A stretch of DNA of 64,000 bases from assembly GCA_012842745.1 (NCBI GenBank), contig DUSF01000035.1, forward strand, positions 496,001 through 560,000. The letters run 5' to 3'. The notes under the pieces were generated by a model. That model searched no databases. It was given only the letters and a program-made list of their open reading frames with translations, and had not been told where the DNA came from. The stretch comes from Bacillus sp. (in: firmicutes) (GTDB lineage: Bacteria > Bacillota > Bacilli > Bacillales > Bacillaceae_J). This document shows positions 1 to 7,600 of the stretch, piece after piece; the stretch's first letter is position 1; each line of letters starts with the position of its first letter. A program made the translations under genes and the position numbers.

Positions 1-330
1 CCAGATGGTATAAGAAAGATTTTAGAACAAACACAAACGGGTCTTGATAAAATTGATTGGTTTATACCCCATAGTGCTAACTTACGGTTAATAGAGCCTA
101 TTTGCGAAAAATTGGAATTCCCTATGAAAAAAACTCTTTATAGCTTGGTGAACTTTGGAAATACTTCCGCTGCAACAATTCCTTTAGCTCTTGATCTTGG
201 AATCCGTGAGGGAAAAGTAAAAAATGGCGATCGAGTTCTTATGTACGGTTTTGGATCGGGTTTGGTTCATGCTGGACAACTTTTAGAATTAAATTTTGAT
301 GAACAAGTAAATAATCCTACCCCGTTGTGA
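1..330 (+). CDS. 3-oxoacyl-ACP synthase III (FabH-like), 3' part only
   Basis: The frame is open from base 1 and ends at the TGA at 328-330, so only the last 109 residues are in the window. The visible part is the C-terminal half of a thiolase-fold KAS III enzyme. It holds the HSAN motif carrying the catalytic histidine, and GNTSAATIPLAL carrying the catalytic asparagine of the Cys-His-Asn triad. Family members condense acyl-CoA with malonyl-ACP to start fatty-acid or specialised acyl synthesis. The nucleophilic cysteine would lie upstream of the window. Whether this is the housekeeping FabH or a paralogue cannot be told from the fragment; its accessory neighbours favour a paralogue. Confidence 0.85.
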   Translation, partial: PDGIRKILEQTQTGLDKIDWFIPHSANLRLIEPICEKLEFPMKKTLYSLVNFGNTSAATIPLALDLGIREGKVKNGDRVLMYGFGSGLVHAGQLLELNFDEQVNNPTPL

Positions 331-396
331 TAGCTATCTAATAGAATCATGGATTATGTAATTTCTGGGCTAGTTTATTGGAAAAGGACGAGAAAA

Positions 397-936
397 ATGG
401 AAGTCTTTAAAAAAGTCAGCAAAAAGTTTTATCCGAACGAGTTAAAAGAATGGCTTTATCGTGAAAATAATGAAGATCTTTCAGAGTATGAAAAAAGATA
501 GTTGAGTAAATTAAAAAGACAAAATCTACTTGGAATTATAGCGCTTTTTATGGGTGGTATTGCTTTTGCATTCGGACCAGATTTTGGACTTCTTCCTGCT
601 ATTTCAATTGTATTTTGTATTTTTACTTATGGGACTTTTGATAAAAGTATAGAGGATAATCCTTGGCCTTTTTACATTGGATTTATTTTGTCTCTAATTG
701 GGTTATACATGGTTCTTCGAGGCCTACATCATGATTTAAATATACAACCTACGAACTTATTTGAGGATATCGGTTTTGGCGGTATTATTGCTTATGAAGT
801 AAAAGACAAGGAACTTATTGCTAAAATCCCTGCTCAAGTTTCACCCGCAGGCTTTAGTGGTGAAATCGTTATTGTTTATGAATTTCGCGATAAAATGTTT
901 CAAGCAGAATCAATTGAGTGGCAGAGGTATGAGTGA
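397..936 (+). pseudogene. small membrane protein reading frame broken by an in-frame TAG
   Basis: An ATG at 397, preceded by an AAAGGACG ribosome-binding site, opens a 34-codon charged segment ending in TAG at 499-501. The next codon in the same frame (TTG, 502) opens a further 144 codons with two or three hydrophobic segments (about residues 10-27, 30-48 and 53-70 of that part) and a hydrophilic tail. The TTG has no convincing ribosome-binding site of its own. The simplest reading is one protein of about 179 residues interrupted by a nonsense codon. Alternatives are two translationally coupled small genes, or amber readthrough. I do not recognise the family. Confidence 0.45.
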
Positions 937-1039
937 ATTGTTGAACCTCTTTTATTACAATGGTGAATTCAATGGTAAAAAAATAGCTGGAAATGGGGTT
1001 GCTTCCGCCTTGTTAAAAAGTTTAAGAAACATTAACTAG
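929..1039 (+). other. possible 36-codon ORF or frameshifted tail of the preceding frame
   Basis: An ATG at 929 overlaps the stop of the preceding reading frame and opens 36 codons in another frame, ending directly at a terminator hairpin. There is no spaced ribosome-binding site. The composition is protein-like. It could be a coupled small ORF, or the displaced C-terminus of the broken upstream gene. Confidence 0.25.
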
Positions 1040-1075
1040 GGGAAATCATCATTTTGATTTCCCGCTTTTTTCTTT
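1040..1075 (+). terminator. rho-independent terminator
   Basis: GGGAAATCA and TGATTTCCC form a perfect 9-bp stem around a 6-nt loop, followed by GC and a T-rich run. It closes the leftmost transcription unit. Confidence 0.85.
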
Positions 1076-1122
1076 TTAGTATTCCTTTTTAATTTTGTAG
1101 CTTGAACTCAGCTTGTTTTTTT

Positions 1123-1326
1123 TTACTGTCCATTTTTTCTACGAACTGTTATTGTTTCTCCGCCTATTCCCCAATTATCAGTATCAACTTCATCAATAAC
1201 TACAACAGTTGTATTAGGATTTTTCCCTAACACATCGACTAGCAATTGCGTTGCCCCTTTAATAAGCAATGCTTTTTTTTCTGGTGTAACATTTTCATTT
1301 GTAATTTTAATATTTACATATGGCAT
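1123..1326 (-). CDS. 4-oxalocrotonate tautomerase family protein
   Basis: A 67-residue protein starting Met-Pro-Tyr. Removal of Met exposes the N-terminal proline that acts as general base in the tautomerase superfamily. Length and the pattern with conserved VVxIDEV and NWGIGG segments fit the 4-OT/XylH-like family of small hexameric enzymes. Members ketonise enols or dehalogenate small acids; the substrate here is not evident. It lies 23 bp downstream of the MFS transporter gene on the same strand and is probably co-transcribed with it. A second, diverged tautomerase gene (3663-3881) lies beyond the LysR gene, so the transporter/regulator pair is bracketed by two tautomerases. Confidence 0.85.
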   Translation of the reverse strand: MPYVNIKITNENVTPEKKALLIKGATQLLVDVLGKNPNTTVVVIDEVDTDNWGIGGETITVRRKNGQ

Positions 1327-1349
1327 AATGATTTCCCCTTTTTATTTTA

Positions 1350-2549
1350 TTATTTGTTATAATTTATAATCGTATTTTTCGTGATTGGTAACTTCTCAAA
1401 ACGAATTCCATTGATAAGCAGGCATGAACCGATGAATACGGCACACGCGGCACCTATTAAAGCAGCGTTAAAATTTTGCGTAATAGATGCTAAAACCCCA
1501 GCAATTGTTGGTCCAACCATTTGTCCGACAGCATAAATGGCCGTCATATAGCTGATAATCTTGCTGCTATTAGCTGGATTCATTTGTCTTGCTAACGTTG
1601 TAGCAAGAGTTGTAATCCCCATAAACGTCGCTCCAAATAATATTGCGCTTATTATAAAAAACGTTTGGGATGCTAAGAAAACTGGCATTGCAATTCCAAT
1701 AGATTGTAGGGTCATTGCCAAAACTAAAGATGTAACAAATCCTCGTTTTTTTGCGAGCGATGACCAAAGGATACAGGATGGAACTGCCGCCAACCCAACA
1801 ATCATCCATACAAAGGTAGGGACACTACCAACGGTGGAGGTTTTTTCAGCAATTGAAACGATAAAAGTGCCTGTAACAATATAACCTAATCCCTCTATGC
1901 CGTAGGCTGCAACTAACCATGGAAGCCATTTGGCAGGTGGTAGTTGTGCTTGTGAAAACACTTCTTGTTTATGCTTCTTTGTAGCAATGTTGTGAGAATC
2001 TTTAAGCCACATCCATACGAAAACAGTTAGAGCCCCGCTGACAATTGCGAGTCCCACCCATGCTCCCTCCCAATGAAAGAGATGGTTTAGGCTTGGAACG
2101 AATAGACCAGTTAAAAAGATTCCTAGTCCTACTCCCGAATAAAATATCCCTGACCAATTTGTCTTCCCTACGGCGGCAAGTTTATCCAATACAATACTTG
2201 AAGCTAAAACAAATATAAAAGCACTTGCAATACCTGAAATAAAACGGAATACTAGCATAAGAAAATAAGAATGTGATAGTCCCATACTGAAGGTTGTTAC
2301 AATGCTAACAACTAGACTTATCCTTAAATACATTGTTTTGTGCTTTCTTAAAGGCAGAACTCCCGCTAAAAGGGCCCCAAGTAAATATCCTCCGTAATTG
2401 CTTGTAGCAAGATAACCAGCAAGAGCGTCGGAAAAAGAGAGGTCATTTTGCATAAGTGGGAGTATTGGTGTATAAGCGAATCTTCCAATTCCCATCGCAA
2501 CCATTAAAGATAGTATGCCCCCAACTAAAAACAAATAGGAATGCTTAAT
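1350..2549 (-). CDS. MFS transporter, YbfB/YjiJ family
   Basis: About 399 residues, strongly hydrophobic, with about 12 predicted membrane segments. The N-terminal segment with GILSLMVAMGIGRFAYTPIL is the hallmark of the YbfB/YjiJ (MFS_1-like) group, whose substrates are mostly unknown. The first conventional start is TTG at 2534, but it lies 25 nt from the GGAGGTG site. The in-frame ATT at 2549 is correctly spaced (10 nt) from that site and adds the residues MKHSY seen in orthologues, so I place the start there, just after an in-frame TAG. It is divergent from the LysR-type gene, which probably regulates it, and probably co-transcribed with the downstream tautomerase gene. Confidence 0.85.
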   Translation of the reverse strand: MKHSYLFLVGGILSLMVAMGIGRFAYTPILPLMQNDLSFSDALAGYLATSNYGGYLLGALLAGVLPLRKHKTMYLRISLVVSIVTTFSMGLSHSYFLMLVFRFISGIASAFIFVLASSIVLDKLAAVGKTNWSGIFYSGVGLGIFLTGLFVPSLNHLFHWEGAWVGLAIVSGALTVFVWMWLKDSHNIATKKHKQEVFSQAQLPPAKWLPWLVAAYGIEGLGYIVTGTFIVSIAEKTSTVGSVPTFVWMIVGLAAVPSCILWSSLAKKRGFVTSLVLAMTLQSIGIAMPVFLASQTFFIISAILFGATFMGITTLATTLARQMNPANSSKIISYMTAIYAVGQMVGPTIAGVLASITQNFNAALIGAACAVFIGSCLLINGIRFEKLPITKNTIINYNK

Positions 2550-2607
2550 CTAATATTCACCTCCGAATTTTTCTATATTACAATCATACTGGATTTTTGT
2601 TATATGG

Positions 2608-2642
2608 TATAATACATAAAATTGATATCGGCTATCAGTTTT
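2608..2642 (+). promoter_or_regulatory. -10 box and operator-like palindrome for the LysR gene
   Basis: A TATAAT hexamer (2608-2613) is followed at 2618-2642 by a near-perfect inverted repeat: arms AAAATTGATA and TATCAGTTTT around five bases, one mismatch. It lies at the expected start of the LysR transcript in the divergent intergenic region, where an autoregulatory LysR site would be expected. No clear -35 box was seen. Confidence 0.5.
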
Positions 2643-2674
2643 CGAGATGGCTGAAAGGTATATGGGGGATTACG

Positions 2675-3562
2675 ATGGATTTGCAAGCTTTGAAAATTTT
2701 TCAAATTGTAGCTGAGTTGGGGAGTATTTCGCAAGCAGCTAGAGAACTTAATTATGCACAATCAAATATCACGACAAAGATTCAACAACTGGAAACAAGT
2801 CTTGAAACAACTTTGTTTTATCGTCATAATCGTGGAACTACATTAACAGCAAAGGGAAAAATGTTACTGTCTTATACAGAAAAAATATTTCGTCTTTTAG
2901 ATGAGACCCAAAAAGTGATGAGTGATGAAGAAACACCAAAAGGCCCTATAATCATTGGTTCCATGGAAACGACAGCTGCCGTCCGCTTACCGGCCCTACT
3001 TTCAAAGTACCATCACAAGTATCCAGAAGTTGATCTCACTCTTAAAACTGGCCCTACTGAACAAAATATCCAAGGGGTACTGCAATATGAACTTGATGGA
3101 GCATTTGTAGCTGGTCCTGTTGAACACCCAGAACTTATCCAAACGACGGTAATAGAAGAAGAATTAGTACTCATTACAGATACGATTCACTCTTCTTTAT
3201 CCTCAATTAAAGATATGCAGACTCGTACTCTACTTGTATTCCGTGCTGGCTGTTCATATCGAGCGAGATTCGAACAATGGTTACATCACGAGGGACTCGT
3301 CCCACATAAAATTATGGAGTTTGGTACACTTGAAGCAATCGTGGGTTGTGTATCTGCAGGACTTGGCATAAGTCTCCTTCCTCGTAGTGTTATTGAAAAA
3401 CATGTACAAGAAGGAAGTCTGAGAATGCATCCAATCCCAAGTCCATACGGAAAAGTTAAAACAATATTCATATACCGCAAAGATAAATATATGCCCACTT
3501 CTTTAATGAAATTTATGGATATGTTAAGTGACAAAACAAGCTGGTTAAATAAAAGATTTTAA
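2675..3562 (+). CDS. LysR-family transcriptional regulator
   Basis: A 295-residue protein with an N-terminal winged helix-turn-helix: MDLQALKIFQIVAELGSIS, then QAARELNYAQSNITTKIQQLE as recognition region, residues about 1-60. The rest is a two-lobe effector-binding domain. The start is placed at ATG 2675, which has a GGGGG ribosome-binding site and begins exactly where the family begins; an upstream in-frame ATG at 2597 would precede the promoter. It is divergent from the MFS transporter gene and likely controls transporter plus tautomerase. The C-terminal domain resembles the CysL/YwfK type of regulators, but the effector cannot be named from sequence. Confidence 0.9.
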   Translation: MDLQALKIFQIVAELGSISQAARELNYAQSNITTKIQQLETSLETTLFYRHNRGTTLTAKGKMLLSYTEKIFRLLDETQKVMSDEETPKGPIIIGSMETTAAVRLPALLSKYHHKYPEVDLTLKTGPTEQNIQGVLQYELDGAFVAGPVEHPELIQTTVIEEELVLITDTIHSSLSSIKDMQTRTLLVFRAGCSYRARFEQWLHHEGLVPHKIMEFGTLEAIVGCVSAGLGISLLPRSVIEKHVQEGSLRMHPIPSPYGKVKTIFIYRKDKYMPTSLMKFMDMLSDKTSWLNKRF

Positions 3563-3662
3563 GTAGAAGAGAGACATCCAAATGTTTGCTAGTGCACATT
3601 AATAGAAGTTTTCTATATAAAGGTTTAAAAATACATAATTGAAAATATTGGTGGTGGGTGAA

Positions 3663-3881
3663 ATGCCTTTTATAACAATTAAATTGGCTAAAGGTAGGAC
3701 AATTGAACAAAAACAGCAATTTGTTGAAGCGATTACTCAAGAAGCAGTAAAAACTTTAAACGTAAAAAAGGAATGGATAACCGTAGTGTTTGATGAATAC
3801 GAACGAGAAAATTGGGCTACAGATGGGCAGCTACATTCAATAAAATTTGGCGATGGATTTGGAAAACAAGGAACAGAATGA
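3663..3881 (+). CDS. 4-oxalocrotonate tautomerase-like protein
   Basis: A 72-residue protein starting Met-Pro-Phe-Ile-Thr-Ile-Lys, so processing leaves the catalytic N-terminal proline. The start at ATG 3663 is preferred over an in-frame TTG at 3639 because it gives the Pro-1 and has a GGTGGGTG site upstream. The tail (NWATDGQLHS) differs from the NWGIGG of the tautomerase at 1123-1326, so the two are diverged family members rather than a recent duplicate. It lies about 100 bp downstream of the LysR gene. The substrate is unknown. Confidence 0.8.
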   Translation: MPFITIKLAKGRTIEQKQQFVEAITQEAVKTLNVKKEWITVVFDEYERENWATDGQLHSIKFGDGFGKQGTE

Positions 3882-3900
3882 TAAAAGTTTTTTAACTAGG

Positions 3901-3931
3901 AGTGATTGTTCAATAAGAGCAGTCGCTTTTA
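3901..3931 (+). terminator. rho-independent terminator
   Basis: AGTGATTGTTC and GAGCAGTCGCT form an 11-bp stem that relies on three G-U pairs, with an AATAA loop and a short T run. It lies 19 bp after the second tautomerase gene. Confidence 0.55.
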
Positions 3932-4073
3932 TTGATACATCAAAATCCGTTTACTAAATTCTGTTCTAAATCCAGTCCCAGCTGCTTACGATTTAATGAT
4001 ACAAAGCAAATAAAATCTAAGCAAATCAAAATCGCAATGTAAATCGAAATCTCACCCTAAGGAGGACGTAAAA

Positions 4074-4952
4074 ATGGAGATTGATGGCGTCTTTTCTGGT
4101 GGCGGTATGAAAGCGATTGCTTTTGTTGGAGCAATTGAAGTGATGGAGCGTGAAGGTTTTATTTTTAAAAAAGTAGCAGGGACTAGTGCGGGAGCCATCA
4201 TAGCTGCACTTATTAAAGCAGGCTATAAAGCGAACGAGATTAAAGAAATATTAACGGAGGTAAATTTTAAAAAGTTTTTGGACCGACCGAATACTAGAAT
4301 CCCGATTCCTTTGTTAAAATGGGCCCACTTTTACTTTCGAATGGGTGTATATAAAGGGGATGCCCTCGAAGCGTGGATGGCGCAATTATTAAAAGACAGA
4401 GGAATCGAGACATTTGCAGATATTGAAGAAGGATCGTTAAAAATCATTGCCTCTGATTTAACAAAAGGCCGTATGATTACTTTGCCCGATGATTTAAGCG
4501 AGTATGGATTAAATCAACATGCCTTCCCGATAGCAAAAGCGGTAAGAATGAGCGCGGGAATACCGTATTTTTTTGAACCGATGAAAATCTATGATCGTCT
4601 CGGAATCAAATCGGTTATTGTTGACGGAGCAGTTTTAAGCAATTTCCCCATCTGGTTATTTGAAACAAACGATGACCGGCCCATCGTCGGGTTTAAGCTG
4701 AGCCCCAAGCTTGAAAATACCCCACCTAACAACATCAAAAATGCCTTTGATATGTTGCCAGCTCTAATTGAAACAATGCTTACTGCTCATGATGCACGGT
4801 ATATATCAAAGAAGGTTGCCAGCCAAATCATCTTTATCCCAATCGAATCTGTAAAAAACACGGAATTTACATTATCCAGCAAGATGAAAAAGGAGCTGGC
4901 AGAAGTAGGAAGGCAAAAAGCGGAAGAATTTATCGAAAAATGGCGAGGATAA
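4074..4952 (+). CDS. yqhO: patatin-like phospholipase family protein YqhO
   Basis: 292 residues with the patatin (lipid acyl hydrolase) signature. The glycine-rich oxyanion-hole segment GGGMKAIAF is at about residues 9-17. The nucleophile elbow GTSAG has Ser38, and DGA has Asp184 completing the Ser-Asp dyad. Family members hydrolyse acyl esters of phospholipids; the physiological substrate of YqhO is not established. The start is supported by AAGGAGG 7 nt upstream of ATG. It stands alone and converges on yqhP with a shared terminator. This position next to yqhP-yqhQ matches B. subtilis. Confidence 0.88.
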   Translation: MEIDGVFSGGGMKAIAFVGAIEVMEREGFIFKKVAGTSAGAIIAALIKAGYKANEIKEILTEVNFKKFLDRPNTRIPIPLLKWAHFYFRMGVYKGDALEAWMAQLLKDRGIETFADIEEGSLKIIASDLTKGRMITLPDDLSEYGLNQHAFPIAKAVRMSAGIPYFFEPMKIYDRLGIKSVIVDGAVLSNFPIWLFETNDDRPIVGFKLSPKLENTPPNNIKNAFDMLPALIETMLTAHDARYISKKVASQIIFIPIESVKNTEFTLSSKMKKELAEVGRQKAEEFIEKWRG

Positions 4953-4977
4953 AAATTATGCTGTTCCATCAACAAAA

Positions 4978-5016
4978 AAAGAATCAAGCCTAAAAATGTG
5001 CTCGATTCTTTTTTTT
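4978..5016. terminator. bidirectional terminator between yqhO and yqhP
   Basis: AAAGAATCAAGC pairs with GCTCGATTCTTT (one mismatch) and is followed by a run of T on the + strand; the A run on the other side serves the minus strand. It overlaps the 3' end of yqhP. Confidence 0.75.
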
Positions 5017-5406
5017 GCCTTTATTACCTTCAATAACGGTAAAATTATGTTCTTTTTGTCTTGTTGTAGCCATTGTTCGCAATGGTTTCTTATTACTTGG
5101 GCGTTTCTGTGATGACCCTCTTACTTTTGTTGTTAAATGGTTAGACGTTTCGTTATATAACTTTTTTTTGGACTGCTGTACAGCTTTACGATACTTTGCA
5201 TCCACACCACTATAACCGCCTATACGCTTTTTCATTACAATTTTGTATATTGCGAAAATAATTCCCAAAACAACAGCAGCGATCAAAACATCTCTAAGTA
5301 ATCCTAGAGGATTTGCAATTAAACGATACAATAACCCAATTCCTGCTAACCCAATGATTCCAACGATAAGAGGATGAATAGTTGGTCGCCTAAACAAGAG
5401 GCCCAC
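4990..5406 (-). CDS. yqhP: YqhP (SA1362 family) small membrane protein
   Basis: 138 residues: two adjacent hydrophobic segments (about 12-30 and 37-57), then a long, strongly basic, Lys/Arg/Gln-rich cytoplasmic tail. This matches the conserved Firmicutes SA1362/YqhP family of unknown function. It lies 19 bp downstream of yqhQ on the same strand and is probably in one transcript with it. The stop codon lies inside the stem of the convergent terminator. Confidence 0.8.
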   Translation of the reverse strand: MGLLFRRPTIHPLIVGIIGLAGIGLLYRLIANPLGLLRDVLIAAVVLGIIFAIYKIVMKKRIGGYSGVDAKYRKAVQQSKKKLYNETSNHLTTKVRGSSQKRPSNKKPLRTMATTRQKEHNFTVIEGNKGKKKNRAHF

Positions 5407-5425
5407 CTCCCTATAGATTTATTAA

Positions 5426-6370
5426 TCAAACGATATTTTGAGTTACTTTGGAATCTGCTATTTCTTTATCATATTCAAGCATTCTTTTAAAAGAAGCTAT
5501 TGAAACCTCAATTTGGTCCTTTGTAGGTTCTTTTGTCGTCAGTAATTGAAGCCACAGGCCGGGATAACCGAAAACCTTGAGCACTGGAACCTCCCGTAGT
5601 TTATTAGTAAACTGCAAAACCTCAAATGATAAACCTAAGACAATTGGGAGAAGTGCTAATCTATTCACGACTCTCACCCACAAAGGTTCTGTAGGAACAA
5701 GCATATAGACGAATACGCCAACAATGACTGTAAATAACATGAAGCTTGAGCCACAACGGTAATGAAGCCTTGAGGCAGCCTGCACATTGTCTACTGTTAG
5801 TGCTTTCCCATTTTCATAAGCATTAATCACTTTATGCTCTGCACCATGGTATTGAAAAACACGCTTTATTAATGGCGTTAAAGAAACAAAATATATATAT
5901 GAGATAAGCAACAGAAATTTAATAAATCCTTCGATTAAATTTTGCATAATGTGGCCTGGAAAGATTGGCCTTAATAATTCGGCAAGGAAGGCTGGTGTTA
6001 GCGTAAATATAAATTTTCCGAATAAAAATGAAATAACACCGACGACAGCTACTCCAAATAACATTGTTAGCTTGGATTCCTTCTTTTCAGTTTGTACCTT
6101 TTCATCATCTTCTGGACTAACATCATAGCGTTCACTGGAGAAGTTTAAATGCTTGGAGCCATTTGCACTTGCTTCAATAATCGCAACAATACCGCGTACA
6201 AAAGGTATTTTTTTCAACTTGGCAAGGACTGGTCTGCCTTCTTTTTCAACATGGAAATATTCAATGGATTGATCCTTCCTGCGAATGGCTGTAACAGATG
6301 AGTGTTTTCCACCAAACATGACACCTTCAATAACAGCTTGCCCACCGTAAATTTGCTTTCTGTTTGACAT
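5426..6370 (-). CDS. yqhQ: YqhQ, DUF1385 membrane protein
   Basis: About 314 residues. It begins with the family signature YGGQAVIEGVMFGG, has three to four membrane segments in the middle (about residues 105-245), and contains the motif FQYHGAEHKVINAYE typical of DUF1385. The function is unknown; it is widely conserved in Firmicutes, often near efp and aroQ as here. The start is chosen at ATG 6370 with GGTG upstream; an in-frame TTG/GTG pair at 6385/6382 would add four or five residues. It is divergent from yqhR. Confidence 0.85.
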   Translation of the reverse strand: MSNRKQIYGGQAVIEGVMFGGKHSSVTAIRRKDQSIEYFHVEKEGRPVLAKLKKIPFVRGIVAIIEASANGSKHLNFSSERYDVSPEDDEKVQTEKKESKLTMLFGVAVVGVISFLFGKFIFTLTPAFLAELLRPIFPGHIMQNLIEGFIKFLLLISYIYFVSLTPLIKRVFQYHGAEHKVINAYENGKALTVDNVQAASRLHYRCGSSFMLFTVIVGVFVYMLVPTEPLWVRVVNRLALLPIVLGLSFEVLQFTNKLREVPVLKVFGYPGLWLQLLTTKEPTKDQIEVSIASFKRMLEYDKEIADSKVTQNIV

Positions 6371-6556
6371 TCTATGTTTCACCAACCTAAAAGTTTCTAA
6401 ATAATTTCCTCTTTATATATATTCTACAGGAAAAATGATGAAACCTCTATATGAATACAATAAATAGTATGTCCATCTTGGGAAAAAATAACACGTTCAA
6501 ACGTTCGTCATGATTAGCATTATTTCGGACATAATGAATAATGGAGGTGTTTTATT

Positions 6557-7069
6557 ATGGCAGAAAATCAAGATCATCACGCGGCAAAAAACAATCCAGC
6601 ACTTGAACAGAATAAAGAGGATGAACCGCTATCACATCTTTCTAAAGTCGTCATTATTGGTTTTATTGGTGGCGTTTTTTGGAGTCTTATTGGTTATTTG
6701 GCATATTACTTTAATTTTACCGAAATGGGGCCCTCATTAATCCTCCAGCCTTGGGCTATTGGTGATTGGAAATATGAAACGACAGGCCATTGGATTGGAA
6801 TTATTGTTATTGGGCTACTTTCAATTGGAGTCGCCCTTGTTTATAATGTTTTTTTGAAAAACACACAAAAAATTTGGCCAAGCATTTTATTTGGAGTCGT
6901 TTTATGGCTCATTGTTTTTTATTTATTAAATCCAATTTTCCCTAAATTGGAATCTGTGCGCGAATTTCGTATAAATACGATTATTACAACGATTTGTTTA
7001 TATATTCTTTATGGTGTTTTTGTTGGGTATTCAATTTCTTATGATGCTGAACAAATGAAACAGGTATAA
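6557..7069 (+). CDS. yqhR: YqhR conserved membrane protein
   Basis: 170 residues with a hydrophilic N-terminus of about 30 residues and four predicted membrane segments (about 32-52, 75-100, 112-128, 142-162). The start has a clean GGAGGTG site. It is assigned as YqhR by its place between yqhQ and aroQ and by its size and topology. The function is unknown; the family is found in spore formers. Upstream, at 6521-6546, the inverted repeat CATTATT/AATAATG sits next to the ribosome-binding site, but I cannot assign it a role. Confidence 0.8.
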   Translation: MAENQDHHAAKNNPALEQNKEDEPLSHLSKVVIIGFIGGVFWSLIGYLAYYFNFTEMGPSLILQPWAIGDWKYETTGHWIGIIVIGLLSIGVALVYNVFLKNTQKIWPSILFGVVLWLIVFYLLNPIFPKLESVREFRINTIITTICLYILYGVFVGYSISYDAEQMKQV

Positions 7070-7140
7070 TCTTCTATTCAAATGAGGAGCGGCTGTGGTA
7101 AAATGAAATGGTTGCAAAATCTAGGTAAAGGGGTTTTACC

Positions 7141-7587
7141 ATGTCTAAGTTACTCCTCATCAATGGCCCTAACCTTAATCTTCTTGGGTTGCGGGAGCCA
7201 GAAATATATGGGCGAACAACTTTAAAAGATATTGAGGAACAGATTAGCCAGTTTGCTTCTCGGCATGGCTTTGAAATGTCTTGCTTTCAATCTAATCATG
7301 AAGGCTGCATCATTGATGCCATTCATGATGCAAGAAATAAATTTGCAGGCATTGTTTTTAATCCAGGTGCATTTACGCATTATAGCTATGCTATTCGTGA
7401 TGCGATTGCCAGCATCGATGTTCCAGTCATTGAAGTTCATATTTCAAATGTACATAAGCGTGAAGAGTTTAGACATACTTCTGTCATTGCACCTGTTTGT
7501 GAAGGACAGATTGTTGGTTTAGGTATAACAGGCTATAAGTTAGCTGTGATTGCTTTTAAGGAAAAGCTACATAGTAGAAAAGATTGA
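7141..7587 (+). CDS. aroQ: type II 3-dehydroquinate dehydratase
   Basis: 148 residues, the normal length for the dodecameric type II enzyme of the shikimate pathway, which dehydrates 3-dehydroquinate to 3-dehydroshikimate. The N-terminal INGPNLNLLGLREPEIYG contains the conserved catalytic Tyr23. SNHEG, NPGAFTHYS and VIEVHISN hold the substrate-binding residues and active-site His. It starts 71 bp after yqhR with AAAGGGG upstream, and is followed by papA and efp as in B. subtilis (yqhS). Confidence 0.95.
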   Translation: MSKLLLINGPNLNLLGLREPEIYGRTTLKDIEEQISQFASRHGFEMSCFQSNHEGCIIDAIHDARNKFAGIVFNPGAFTHYSYAIRDAIASIDVPVIEVHISNVHKREEFRHTSVIAPVCEGQIVGLGITGYKLAVIAFKEKLHSRKD

Positions 7588-7600
7588 AGGGATGGTCAAA

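Noticed and set aside
5015-5215. Open frame antisense to yqhP
   Set aside because: It is the reverse of a basic, low-complexity coding tail and lacks a ribosome-binding site.
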